NCBI GenBank assembly: GCA_964412845.1
Contig: CAYPQM010000011.1
Location: 1-64,000, forward strand
Origin: JAWWPY01 sp964412845
GTDB taxonomy: Bacteria; Actinomycetota; Actinomycetes; Streptosporangiales; Streptosporangiaceae
DNA length: 64,000 nt
Direction of reading: 5' to 3'
The position numbers and the translations under genes were made by a program. The number at the start of each line of letters is the position of its first letter. Position 1 is the stretch's first letter. The notes beneath the pieces were generated by a model that saw only the letters and a program-made list of their open reading frames with translations, did no database searches and was not told the origin of the DNA. Below are positions 14,422 to 23,810 of this stretch, piece after piece.

Positions 14422-16791
14422 TCAGGGCGCGCCGAGCAGCTCATAGATGGGATCGGGGACGGCTGCGGGCAGGTCTGCGGTGAGCAGGTCCAGCCAGCTC
14501 AGCCGGACGTGGTCGAGCGCGAACGCGTCCGCGACCTGCCGGTGCGCCACCTCCCCGGCCCGCTGCCATTCGTCCTCGCCCATGCCCGCGATGGCCCTGG
14601 CCATGTCGGCCGGGGTTTTGTGGATCCACCGCGTGTCATAGATGGTCTCCGCACCTGGCCAGTGCCGCAGGACGGGCACGGCCCGCGACGCCATCCCCTC
14701 CGCGGGCGCGACATGGAAGCTCTCGTCGTCGCTGGTGGACAGCACGAAGCCGACCCGGCGCAGCCAGGCGGCCACGTCCGGGCCGGCCTCATCGAACACG
14801 ACGGCCCCGCGCAGCAGCGGAGATCGCTGGATCCGGCGCAGCGCCGTGGTGTAGTGCGCACGCTCGTCCGGCTTCCGCCACACCCACCAGTAGTCCCAGG
14901 GCATCGACGACTTGACGAACAGCTGGTACCCGTCATCCTCGCGGCGCAGGTCCTCCAGCACGTCAAGGGCGAGATCGAGGCGCTTGCGGGACGGCACGAT
15001 GCCGACGAGGCCGAGGTGATGCCGGGCGCCGTCCAGCTTGGGCCGGTCGAGCTGCCCGACATCCAGGTAGTTAGGGATCGTGACGACCTTGTCGGCGGGC
15101 CAGCCGACGCGCTCGCGGCACAGCCGGGCGTAGTGCCGGCTCACGCACACCACCTGATCGATCGCCTTGATGTTGACCAGGTGGGCGTAGCCCGCGGACA
15201 GCTCGAACCGGTGCAGGTGCACGATCAGCCGGGAATCCTTCCGCTTGTGCCGGCTGTACCAGATCGCGTTCGGCCCGCACCATTCGCAGATCACCACGTC
15301 CGCCCACTGGGCCAGGGCGGCGCTCGCCTCGGCCGAGTGCCTGCCGAGCGCGACCCAGTGGTCCACCCGGACTTCCAGGCCGGGCAGGTCGCTGAGGTAT
15401 TCCAGGATGGGACCGAAGAACTTCAGGTCGTGGCCGGCCACCACGACGCGCAGTGGCGCGGCGGCGGAGTCGGCCACGGCCGGGCGGTCCGGGGGAAGCG
15501 GGAAGGCCCGGTCCAGGTATCCGCGCAGCCGGGCCGCCGCGCGGTCCAGGGTGAACGACTGCGCGGCCGCGGCGGTCCGGGCGGCCGCGAGCTGCGCTAC
15601 GGCCGGATCACTGGCCGCCGCCGCGGCCACGTCGGCCACCTCAGGCAGGTCCCGGGCAAACAGGGGATAGTCCGCGCCGAGCAGCGCCTCGTGCATCGGG
15701 GTCCGGTTGAGGATCACCGGCAGTCCGAGGACGCCGAATTCCAGCACCTTCGTGGACAGCTCCAGGCTCGCGTCGAGGCTCGCGTCCCGCCAGCTCAGCC
15801 CGATATCGCAGGATGCGGCGAGTCGCATCGCGTCGCGCCGTGACTGGCCGCCGTGCCAGATCACGCCGCCGCCACCGGGCGCGGACTGCTCCGCATCAGG
15901 GCCGCCGGAAGCAGGCAGGCCCGGAGCTGACTGGCCGGAAACTGACTGGCTGGACGCAGGCCGGGGGGTGCCGAGTGCGGCCCGCATCCGGCGGGCATAT
16001 CCCGGGTCGGCGGGATCGCTGTGGATCTTGTCCCCGACCATGTGCACCTGGGCAGGCACACCCCGCGCGGCGAGAAGTTCCGGCAGCTGGGTCATCTCGT
16101 AGGTGTTCCAGCGCGGCGCGAACTTGCCGGTGTAGACGAGGCGGAGCATGTCACGGCCGGTGCGCTCGGGACGTTCCGGCCAGCCGGCGGCGGGGGGCAC
16201 GACCGGCGGCATCAGCACGCTCTTGCCACATGTGGCCGGGACGGTGCCCTCCAGGAACGACCGCAGCTCCTCGGTCTGGCAGAGCAGGTACCGGGACGCC
16301 GCCGCGATCCCGGCCAGTGCGGCCGCCTTGTCCTCGGTCATCTCCGCGACCGACTGGGGGATGTCGGTCAGGTAGGTCCAGAGCCGGCCGGCGAAGGCGC
16401 CCTCCGCCACGACCTTGGTCACCAGCCGCCAGCCGCGCAGCACGACGAGATCATGCCGGTGCTCCTGGTCGAGTTCGGCCAGCAGATCCGCCGCCCGGGC
16501 CGCGCTGAGGCTGGCCGTGCCCAGGCCGCTGACCAGGTGCTCGGCATGCGGGCTGCGCACGGTCACACCGGGCTCCGCGAGCAGGGGGGCGATCAGCCGG
16601 TCGGTGCGCACGGGCGCCTTCAGGACCAGGGTCACCGTGCAGCCGGCCCGGACCAGAGCCTGCACGGTCGACTGCACCCAGACCGCCGACCCGTCGATCA
16701 GGTTCAGGTCGATGTCGCCGTACACCAGCGCGCTGAGTTGCCGGGCAGGTGGCTGGTGGGGGAGCGGTCCGCTAACCCGCGTTCCGGCCAT
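14422..16791 (-). CDS. Bifunctional glycosyltransferase: two GT-B domains in tandem
   Basis: The 789-residue protein contains two complete GT-B folds. The first (about 20-430) has VYGDIDLNLIDGSAVWVQST, LVYTGKFAPRWNTYEMTQLP and STKVLEFGVLGLPVILNRTP. The second (about 447-750) has VVAGHDLKFFGPILEYLSDL, VCVSRHYARLCRERVGWPAD, GIVPSRKRLDLALDVLEDL and FHVAPAEGMASRAVPVL, typical of GT4 nucleotide-sugar binding. A Ser/Pro/Gly linker at about 280-310 interrupts the first domain. I start at ATG 16791, which has GGAGGT six bases upstream; 16821 has none. Each domain could add one sugar to a cell-surface polymer. Convergent with the permease gene; downstream of the 804-residue gene on the same strand. 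Confidence 0.85.
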   Translation of the reverse strand: MAGTRVSGPLPHQPPARQLSALVYGDIDLNLIDGSAVWVQSTVQALVRAGCTVTLVLKAPVRTDRLIAPLLAEPGVTVRSPHAEHLVSGLGTASLSAARAADLLAELDQEHRHDLVVLRGWRLVTKVVAEGAFAGRLWTYLTDIPQSVAEMTEDKAAALAGIAAASRYLLCQTEELRSFLEGTVPATCGKSVLMPPVVPPAAGWPERPERTGRDMLRLVYTGKFAPRWNTYEMTQLPELLAARGVPAQVHMVGDKIHSDPADPGYARRMRAALGTPRPASSQSVSGQSAPGLPASGGPDAEQSAPGGGGVIWHGGQSRRDAMRLAASCDIGLSWRDASLDASLELSTKVLEFGVLGLPVILNRTPMHEALLGADYPLFARDLPEVADVAAAAASDPAVAQLAAARTAAAAQSFTLDRAAARLRGYLDRAFPLPPDRPAVADSAAAPLRVVVAGHDLKFFGPILEYLSDLPGLEVRVDHWVALGRHSAEASAALAQWADVVICEWCGPNAIWYSRHKRKDSRLIVHLHRFELSAGYAHLVNIKAIDQVVCVSRHYARLCRERVGWPADKVVTIPNYLDVGQLDRPKLDGARHHLGLVGIVPSRKRLDLALDVLEDLRREDDGYQLFVKSSMPWDYWWVWRKPDERAHYTTALRRIQRSPLLRGAVVFDEAGPDVAAWLRRVGFVLSTSDDESFHVAPAEGMASRAVPVLRHWPGAETIYDTRWIHKTPADMARAIAGMGEDEWQRAGEVAHRQVADAFALDHVRLSWLDLLTADLPAAVPDPIYELLGAP

Positions 16792-16850
16792 CGCAAGACC
16801 TCCAGTCAGGGGAGATGGCATTGAGGAGACAGCAGCCAGGAGTTAGCAGG

Positions 16851-19265
16851 TCAAGGAGATATGGACAGCATGCTCAGGCCCTGGCGTCCCCAGGTGTCGG
16901 TCGGCGGGGCGCCGGGCAGCAGCAGGCTGCGCCGGGCCAGGGCCGGCTCGACCGCGCTGGTGAACACGTAATCGTCCCCGGGCGCGTGGCCGACCGCGTC
17001 CGCCCGTGAGCATTCCAGCGCGCAGACCAGGTCAAGCAGGTAATGGTCTGGGTGCTCCCGATCCGGGTCCCAGGGCGCCACCCAGGGCGAGCGGGCCGCC
17101 GCCGCCGCCGCGGGCACGCCTGTCCCGGCCGTCACCCGGACCACGACCCCGCAGTCAGCCAGCCCGCGCAGCGCCTTCGCCGCCGCGTGCCGCTGAGCCG
17201 CCGCGCGGTCAGCCGCCGGGCCATCAGCCGCCGATGCCCGGTGGGCGAGCGAGACGATGACCTCGGCCGGCCGGAGCCGCTGCCGCATCAGCTCATGGCT
17301 GAGGCGTTGCGCATCCGAGGCGTCGGGCAGTTCGGCCAGGACAGCTACCTGCCGGGACGCCGCAGTGTCCTCGGGCAGGCCAACCAGCCGGGCCAGCCCG
17401 GCCAGCCTGACTGGCGTGGCGTGCTGCTCGAACAGGTCCCTGAGCACCGGCCGGACCTCTGCTGGGCCCCGGGCACCTGCCTCGCGGCTGGCTTCGATTT
17501 CCACCGCGGCCCGCGCGGCGTCCGGTGCCGCGACGCAGTCGGCCGCCGCCATGGGATGGCCCACCGGCCCGACCACCCGGGCCCCCGCGGCCAGCTGCTC
17601 GCGGGCCTGGGCGTCATTCGCGGCGACGAACAGGCCATGCCCCCGGTACCGGGCTGGTGCCAGCCGCCAGCGGATGTCACCGGCGACGGTGACCTGGCCG
17701 GCGCGGCCGGTCAGCTCATCGAGGATCCGCCGGGTGGCGGGGGGCTCGCGCGGATCACGGCGGGCCGCGTAGACCGGGTCACAGGGACGGCCCGAGTCCA
17801 GGCCGATGGGGTTGAACCTGGCGAGCTGGACCCCGAGGTCGCCGTCCACGACGGCGTCGCAGATCGCGGTCAGCCAGTCCAGGCCCACCATCGGCTGCCA
17901 GGGCGTGTTGCGCAGCAGGACTACGGGCTTGCCCAGGGAGCGGGCCAGGCCGACCAGGGCCACCAGCCGCCTGCCGCGGTCCGTCGCGGCCGGGTCTGCG
18001 GCGTAGGCCCAGCTGGCGCCGGGGAGCATGGCGGCGGTCTCGATGAGCACCAGGTCCGCGCCGGTGCCTTCGAGGACGAAGTCAGCGTCGTGCGGGAGTA
18101 GCGCGTGCACGACGGCGTCAGGTTCGAGCGTCGCGCAACTCAGCGCGGTCAGCACACCAGTGATCACCGGCCTGCCTGTACCGGCCAGGCCGTCGGCGGC
18201 GGGCTGGCCGGGCGTGGTGTACGCCGCCAGCCAGCGGTCGCCCAGCCCAGGGCCGCCGCGGTTCTGCAGCAGGGTCAGCGCGCTGCCAGCCTCATCCGGG
18301 CGAGCAGCCCGGCGGGCCCCAGCGCTACCGCGGCGGTCCCGCCAGAGCTTGTACATGTCGTACGGCAGTCGCACGCCCTCCCGCCACGGGCGCCGCGCTG
18401 ACCCCACGATGGCCCGGCCCACTTCCAGTGAGGTCGACCGCTCCAGCGTCATCAGCTTCTCGTACACGCCGACCAGCTCGCGCTGCGTGCCGCGCAAGGC
18501 GCGGGCCAGCCGGTCCCGCTCTTGCGCGGCCCCGGCCTGGGCGGCTGGGACCTCCTCGTCCGCCAGGGCACCGGAATCCGGGATCTCAGCGGCTCCGGCC
18601 CGTTCCAGGTCAGCGAGGCGAGCCTGCAAGCCGCCGGCCACGAAGCTGCTGAGCGCGTACTCGTTCATATTCCGCAGCGCCAGGCCGCGGCCAGGCGCCG
18701 CGGGCTCGGCCGCCGCTGCCTCGGCCACCCGGGTGACCACGATGGCGCTGACCAAGTCCGCCTCATCCAGGGCTGCCACCTGAAGGATCAGGCAATCGCA
18801 GTCGGCCAGCACACCGAGCACCTGGTGGCAGGGCAGCCGTGCGGGCGGAAAGCCGAGCAGCAGCAGAGCGCGCCCGCCGGCCGGCAGGTGACCGAGAAGC
18901 TGGCCGAGGGCCGGCACCGGCCAGGCCGGATCCGGCCCGGCCGAGATCACCGCGAGCGTGCCGGGGCCGAACCCTGATCCCTCCGCTGCGTTCCCGGCCC
19001 GCGGCACGCCGCCCAGCCCGGGAGCATCAGCCGATGTCGCGGACAGCCAGGCCGCGGGCTCGACGCGGCGGTAGCTGATGCCGTCGGGCCCGGTGGAGCC
19101 CAGGTCCAGGCGGCAGTCCAGGCCGACGGCCGGGTCAGTCATGTCGACGATCAACGTCACGCTGTCGAGGTGCGCCGCCGCGAGATCCGCCAGCGGCCGG
19201 GCCGTGAGTTCCGGCGGCGGCCCGGCCGCGAGTTCCGCCGCCGGGTCCGCGGTGCTAGCAGCCAT
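16851..19265 (-). CDS. Large CgeB-like glycosyltransferase-related protein with coiled coil
   Basis: This 804-residue protein has no single obvious family. Residues about 30-180 look like a degenerate methyltransferase or Rossmann-type domain. A helical, probably coiled-coil region at about 210-280 ends in EKLMTLERSTSLEVGRAIVG and RLPYDMYKLWRDRRG, a linker I associate with actinobacterial surface-polysaccharide glycosyltransferases. The C-terminal half (ADLVLIETAAMLPGASWAYA, LARSLGKPVVLLRNTPW) resembles CgeB/YkvP-like GT-B proteins, then VAVLAELPDASDAQRLSHEL and RPAEVIVSL recall a GT2 start. Start ATG 19265 was chosen over 19355, which adds unrelated residues; no good ribosome site is visible. 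It shares direction with the double GT gene 59 bases downstream. Confidence 0.7.
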   Translation of the reverse strand: MAASTADPAAELAAGPPPELTARPLADLAAAHLDSVTLIVDMTDPAVGLDCRLDLGSTGPDGISYRRVEPAAWLSATSADAPGLGGVPRAGNAAEGSGFGPGTLAVISAGPDPAWPVPALGQLLGHLPAGGRALLLLGFPPARLPCHQVLGVLADCDCLILQVAALDEADLVSAIVVTRVAEAAAAEPAAPGRGLALRNMNEYALSSFVAGGLQARLADLERAGAAEIPDSGALADEEVPAAQAGAAQERDRLARALRGTQRELVGVYEKLMTLERSTSLEVGRAIVGSARRPWREGVRLPYDMYKLWRDRRGSAGARRAARPDEAGSALTLLQNRGGPGLGDRWLAAYTTPGQPAADGLAGTGRPVITGVLTALSCATLEPDAVVHALLPHDADFVLEGTGADLVLIETAAMLPGASWAYAADPAATDRGRRLVALVGLARSLGKPVVLLRNTPWQPMVGLDWLTAICDAVVDGDLGVQLARFNPIGLDSGRPCDPVYAARRDPREPPATRRILDELTGRAGQVTVAGDIRWRLAPARYRGHGLFVAANDAQAREQLAAGARVVGPVGHPMAAADCVAAPDAARAAVEIEASREAGARGPAEVRPVLRDLFEQHATPVRLAGLARLVGLPEDTAASRQVAVLAELPDASDAQRLSHELMRQRLRPAEVIVSLAHRASAADGPAADRAAAQRHAAAKALRGLADCGVVVRVTAGTGVPAAAAAARSPWVAPWDPDREHPDHYLLDLVCALECSRADAVGHAPGDDYVFTSAVEPALARRSLLLPGAPPTDTWGRQGLSMLSISP

Positions 19266-19538
19266 GGCCAGCCAGCCAGCCAGGCATCGTGCGGCCGATC
19301 CGCTGGCCCCGGGCCGACATCGGGTCAACACCACGGGGCCGTTCGGCGGCCACATGAGGCCGTGGCTGTGGGGTGTGCGTGTGCATCATGTTCCTTCCGG
19401 GCGGCTGCCAGCGTCCTGGCCAGTGCCCTGCTCCCGGCACGTACTCTGCCCTAGGCCCGCGCTGAGGCCTACGGGTAGTTCTGTCTGTTTCCATGCGGTC
19501 TGCCATCTGTTCACCCGGGATGGCTACGATCCGCGTCC

Positions 19539-21305
19539 GTGATCATCGCGCACCGCATCCGAGCCCCTGGACGCCGCCACGACCCGGGGCGCTGGGGGTA
19601 TCCGGCCGGGCGGGGCCTGTCCGTGCGCCTGGTCACGCTGACCATGTCAGTAGCCTGGCGGCAGCTGGCCGATGATCCGGTGCGGGCGCTGGTCCTGGCC
19701 TGGCGGGTGCTGCCCGGCCGTTCCCGCCAGCTCGTCCGGCTGGCTGGACGCTACGGCCGGGCCGTCACGCTGTGGGGCGCGGGGGACGTCGATGGCGCGC
19801 TGCGCGCGCTGGCGTCCTCACCGCGACGCCTCGCCCGTTTCGCGCTGGCCGTGGACCGGCCCGAATCGGCGGCGCCCGCGCTCGCCGGGCTCGGCCTGCG
19901 CGACCGGGCCCGGCCGGTCCTCACCGCGCGGCTGGCCTGGCGCGAAGGACGGCTGTCGGATGCGGCAGCGGCCCTGGACGGGGCCCGGGGCCGCCGGGCC
20001 AGGGTGCGCCGTGGCGTGCTCGGCGCCGAAGTGCGGGCGCGCGGCGGCGGCTGGCCCCCTCCTGCGGCGGCCGGCCGCCGCCAGATCCCGGTCCCCGGCC
20101 GGGTGCTGCACATTGTCACGAACGCCCTGCCCACCACGAACGCCGGGTACACGGTCCGCACCCATCAGATCGCCGTGGCGCAGCGGGGCGCCGGGATGGA
20201 CCCGCATGTGATGACCGGATGCGGCTTCCCGGTGGCGCAGGGGCATCTGGACGCCCGGCGGACGGTCGACCTGGACGGGGTGACCTATCACCGGCTGCTG
20301 CCGTGGCAGGTTCCGCGGCACGCCGATGCGGCCCTGGCCGCGGGCCTGGAGATGGCCGCCGGGCTGGTGGAGCGGCTCCGCCCCGCGGTGCTGCACGCCG
20401 CGACCAACCATGTGAACGGCCAGCTGGCCCTGGCCTTGGGCGAGACCTATGGACTGCCGGTGGTCTACGAGGTGCGCGGTTTCCTGGAGGACTCGTGGCA
20501 GTCGCGGCACCACGGTGACCTGTCGCGCAGCGACATGTACCAGCTCAGCCGGGATCTGGAGACCCACTGCATGCGCGGCGCCGATCTCGTGGTGACCCTG
20601 GGCGAGGCGATGCGGGAGGAGATCATCAGCCGGGGCATCCCGGCCGACCGTGTCCTGGTGGTGCCGAACGCGGTGTCCAGTGAGTTCCTTGACCCGCTGC
20701 CGGACGGCGCCGGGCTGCGGGCCGCGCTCGGCATCGGGCCGGAGGAGCCGGTCGCCGGGCTGGTATCCAGCCTGTTCAGCTACGAGGGGGTGGCTACCTT
20801 CCTGGAAGCCGCGGCCCTGCTGCACCGCCGCGGGCTGCCGGTCCGGCCGCTCATCGTGGGCGACGGCCCGGAACGGGCCAATCTTGAGCGCCTGGCGGGC
20901 CAGCTCGGCCTGGCCGGCCACGCTGTGTTCACCGGGCGGGTGCCGATCCGGGATGTCCGCCGCTACCACGCGGTCCTCGACGTCTTCGTGATTCCGCGCA
21001 CCGCTGACCGGGTCTGCCAGCTGGTCACCCCGCTGAAGCCGGTCGAGGCGATGGCCAGCGGGCTGTGCGTGGTGGCCAGCGATGTCCGGGCGCTGCGGGA
21101 AGTCATCAAACAGGGATCGACTGGGACGTTAACTCTGCCCGAAAATCCGGTAGCGCTCGCGGATTGCCTAGAAATGCTCCTCTACAGTCCAAATGTTCGC
21201 CATGAACTCGGCGCAAAGGCCCGTGAATGGGTGGCCGAGGACCGGACCTGGGCGCGTAACGCGGAGCGGTACCGCCTGGCCTACGAATCTCTTGGGGTCA
21301 GCTGA
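19539..21305 (+). CDS. GT4 glycosyltransferase with helical N-terminal extension
   Basis: The C-terminal 400 residues are a GT4 enzyme: VLHIVTNALPTTNAGYTVRT starts the first Rossmann domain, YEVRGFLEDSW follows, and the donor-site part contains GLVSSLFSYEGVATFLEAAA, LIVGDGPERANLERLAGQLG and KPVEAMASGLCVVASDV. The first approximately 185 residues are alanine/arginine-rich helices resembling TPR-like repeats. The start is uncertain (GTG 19539, GTG 19623 or ATG 19644). The last 60 codons differ in base use: they are richer in A/T and include a TTA leucine codon at about 21129, rare in such genomes. It heads a rightward group with the UDP-sugar dehydrogenase 32 bases on. Confidence 0.87.
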   Translation: MIIAHRIRAPGRRHDPGRWGYPAGRGLSVRLVTLTMSVAWRQLADDPVRALVLAWRVLPGRSRQLVRLAGRYGRAVTLWGAGDVDGALRALASSPRRLARFALAVDRPESAAPALAGLGLRDRARPVLTARLAWREGRLSDAAAALDGARGRRARVRRGVLGAEVRARGGGWPPPAAAGRRQIPVPGRVLHIVTNALPTTNAGYTVRTHQIAVAQRGAGMDPHVMTGCGFPVAQGHLDARRTVDLDGVTYHRLLPWQVPRHADAALAAGLEMAAGLVERLRPAVLHAATNHVNGQLALALGETYGLPVVYEVRGFLEDSWQSRHHGDLSRSDMYQLSRDLETHCMRGADLVVTLGEAMREEIISRGIPADRVLVVPNAVSSEFLDPLPDGAGLRAALGIGPEEPVAGLVSSLFSYEGVATFLEAAALLHRRGLPVRPLIVGDGPERANLERLAGQLGLAGHAVFTGRVPIRDVRRYHAVLDVFVIPRTADRVCQLVTPLKPVEAMASGLCVVASDVRALREVIKQGSTGTLTLPENPVALADCLEMLLYSPNVRHELGAKAREWVAEDRTWARNAERYRLAYESLGVS

Positions 21306-21337
21306 GAAGGCGGTCCTCGACGGGGAGAACGGTCGGA

Positions 21338-22600
21338 ATGCACCCTGACTTGCTGGTCATCGGACTTGGTTACGTCGGCCTGCCGCTGGCGCAGGAAGCC
21401 GCGTCCGCCGGGCTCGCGGTTGTCGGCTACGACGTGAACCAGGCCATCGTGGACACGATCAACGGCGGCGGATCGCATGTGGACGACATCGGGCCGGCCG
21501 CCGTCGCGGCGATGCTGGCCGCCGGGTTCCGCGCGACCAGTGACGAGACGGCGGTCGGCACCCCGGAAACGGTGGTGATCTGCGTGCCGACACCATTGTC
21601 GGCCGCGAGTGGTCCCGACCTCACCGCTGTCCGGGCGGCCACTGACATGGTGGGCCGGCTGCTGCGGCCGGGGATGCTGGTGGTGCTGGAGTCCACCACC
21701 TATCCCGGCACCACCGACGAGGTGATCCGCCCCGCGCTGGAGGCCGCGTCCGGCCTCACCGCCGGGGTGGACTTCTGGCTGGCCTTCTCACCGGAGCGGA
21801 TCGACCCGGGCAACAAGGACTTCGGGATCCGCAACACGCCCAAAGTGGTCGGCGGCCAGACGCCAGCGTGCGCCGCGGCCGCCGTCCGGTTCTACGGCAA
21901 GCTCTGTGACCAGGTGGTCCAGGCCGCGTCCGCCCGCGAGGCGGAGATGGCCAAGCTGCTGGAGAACACCTACCGGCACGTGAATATCGCCCTGGTCAAC
22001 GAGATGGCGATCTTCTGCCACGAACTCGGCGTGGACCTGCGGGACGCGATCAGGTGCGCGGCGACCAAGCCCTTCGGTTTCGAGCCGTTCTACCCTGGCC
22101 CCGGCGTCGGCGGGCACTGCATCCCGATCGACCCGAACTACCTCTCCTACAAGGTCCGCACGCTCGGCTACCCGTTCCGGTTCGTCGAACTGGCCCAGGA
22201 GATCAACGGGCGGATGCCGTCCTACGTGGTGGACCGGGCCGCCGACTTGCTCAATCGCAACACCAAGCCGATGAACGGCGCCCGGATACTGCTGATCGGC
22301 GTGACCTACAAAGCCGACATCGCGGACCAGCGTGAGTCACCGGCCAGGCCGATCGCGCGCAAGCTTCGCGCCCGGGGGGCGATCCTGGCCTACCACGACC
22401 CGTTCGTGCCGGAGTGGCCGGTCGACGGGGAGGCCGTCCGCCGGGTGGCGGATCTGGACGACGCGGAACTGGCCGGGACCGACCTGGTGATCGTGCTCCA
22501 GGACCATCAGGCCAGCGACCTGGACAAGGTGGCCCGGGACGCCCGGCTCATCCTGGACACCCGTGGCCGGATCGTGAGCCCGCGCGCAGAGGTGCTGTGA
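21338..22600 (+). CDS. UDP-N-acetylhexosamine 6-dehydrogenase (WbpA/WecC type)
   Basis: This 420-residue NAD-dependent enzyme oxidises C6 of a UDP-HexNAc to the uronate, giving UDP-GlcNAcA or UDP-ManNAcA for polymer synthesis. It has the Rossmann motif VIGLGYVGLPLAQEAASAGL, the VPTPLS and ESTTYPGTTDEVI segments of the WbpA/WecC branch, the catalytic cysteine in PGPGVGGHCIPIDPNYLSYK, and the C-terminal VTYKADIADQRESPA motif. GGGGAG lies about ten bases before ATG 21338. It sits between two GT4 genes and suggests that the surface polymer carries an acidic aminosugar. UDP-glucose dehydrogenase is less likely because that group has a different active-site neighbourhood. Confidence 0.9.
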   Translation: MHPDLLVIGLGYVGLPLAQEAASAGLAVVGYDVNQAIVDTINGGGSHVDDIGPAAVAAMLAAGFRATSDETAVGTPETVVICVPTPLSAASGPDLTAVRAATDMVGRLLRPGMLVVLESTTYPGTTDEVIRPALEAASGLTAGVDFWLAFSPERIDPGNKDFGIRNTPKVVGGQTPACAAAAVRFYGKLCDQVVQAASAREAEMAKLLENTYRHVNIALVNEMAIFCHELGVDLRDAIRCAATKPFGFEPFYPGPGVGGHCIPIDPNYLSYKVRTLGYPFRFVELAQEINGRMPSYVVDRAADLLNRNTKPMNGARILLIGVTYKADIADQRESPARPIARKLRARGAILAYHDPFVPEWPVDGEAVRRVADLDDAELAGTDLVIVLQDHQASDLDKVARDARLILDTRGRIVSPRAEVL

Positions 22601-22607
22601 GGCTGCC

Positions 22608-23810
22608 GTGCGCGTGGTCGTCTGCACCATCGTTCACCACCCGCAGGATGCGCGGATCCTGCATCGGCAGATCCGGGCCCTGCTGGACGCCGGGCATGAG
22701 GTCAGCTACATCGCGCCGCTGCAGGCCGGCCGCGTGCCGCCGATGGCCGGGCTGACCGTGGCCGAGGTGCCCCGCGCGGTGGGCCGCCGCCGGGTCGGCG
22801 CGCTCCGCGCCGCCCGCCGCGAACTGGCCCGGCTCGGCCCGGGCGCGGACCTGCTCCTCGTGCACGACCCGGAGCTGCTGCTCGTGCTGCCCCTGGCGGG
22901 CCGGCGGCCGCCGACCGTGTGGGACGTGCACGAGGACACTGCCGCCGCGCTCAGCACCAAGGCGTGGCTGCCCGGCGCGCTCCGGCCGGCGGTGGCCGCC
23001 GCCGTGCGCGCGGCCGAGCGGATCGCCGAGCGCCGCATCCACCTGATCCTCGCCGAGCACGGGTACGCGGGCCGGTTCCGCCGCCCGCATCCGGTGGTGC
23101 CGAACACCACCTACGTGCCCGATGGCCTGGCCCCCCCGGGGCGGGGCGACCGCGTGGTCTACATCGGCCATCTGTCATCGGACCGGGGGACAGCCGAGAT
23201 GATCGAGGTCGGCCGGCTGCTCCGGCCCCGCGGCATCGCGGTCGAGCTGATCGGCCCGGCCGATGCGCAGGCCCGCGCCGAACTGACCCGCGCGCAGCAG
23301 GCCGGCCTGGTCCACTGGCACGGATTTATGCCTAACGACAAGGCGGTGCTGATGTCCGACGGAGCCCTGGCGGGGCTTTCGCTGCTGCACGACGAGCCGA
23401 ATTTCCGGCATTCCCTGCCGACGAAGGTCGCGGAGTACATGGCGCATGGTGTCCCGGTGATCACGAGTCCGCTCCCGGTCGCGGCCAGGCTGGTCGAGCA
23501 GTATGACTGCGGCACGGTGGTGCCCTTCGGCGACGCGCGCGTGGCGGCCGACGCTGTCCTCCGGCTGGCCGCTGAGCCCGCGCTCCGGGCCGGGCAGGGG
23601 GCGCGCGGCCATCGCGGCGCGGCCGAGTCCCTGGGCTGGCCGGTCGCCGCCCGTGCTTTCGTCGCGCAACTGGAGCAGTGGGCAGGCCAGCCTGCCTCCT
23701 CCGCTGAAGCACCTGCGGTGGCCCTGGATTTGGTCGCCCCGCCGTCCACGGTCCCGCCGCCGGCGCCCTTCGCCGAGATCACCGTGCCCGTGCCGGGCCG
23801 GCAGCCCTGA
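22608..23810 (+). CDS. GT4 family glycosyltransferase
   Basis: The 400-residue product starts MRVVVCTIVHHPQDARILHR and has WDVHEDT, YIGHLSSDRGTAEMIEVGRL, HWHGFMPNDKAVLMSDGALA and PTKVAEYMAHGVPVITSPL, a GT4 arrangement like that of exopolysaccharide and cell-wall glycan transferases. GTG 22608 is seven bases after the dehydrogenase stop and the stop overlaps the next start by one base (TGATG), so the genes are translated together. The last 40 residues are a proline/alanine-rich tail. Donor and acceptor cannot be told from sequence. Confidence 0.87.
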   Translation: MRVVVCTIVHHPQDARILHRQIRALLDAGHEVSYIAPLQAGRVPPMAGLTVAEVPRAVGRRRVGALRAARRELARLGPGADLLLVHDPELLLVLPLAGRRPPTVWDVHEDTAAALSTKAWLPGALRPAVAAAVRAAERIAERRIHLILAEHGYAGRFRRPHPVVPNTTYVPDGLAPPGRGDRVVYIGHLSSDRGTAEMIEVGRLLRPRGIAVELIGPADAQARAELTRAQQAGLVHWHGFMPNDKAVLMSDGALAGLSLLHDEPNFRHSLPTKVAEYMAHGVPVITSPLPVAARLVEQYDCGTVVPFGDARVAADAVLRLAAEPALRAGQGARGHRGAAESLGWPVAARAFVAQLEQWAGQPASSAEAPAVALDLVAPPSTVPPPAPFAEITVPVPGRQP

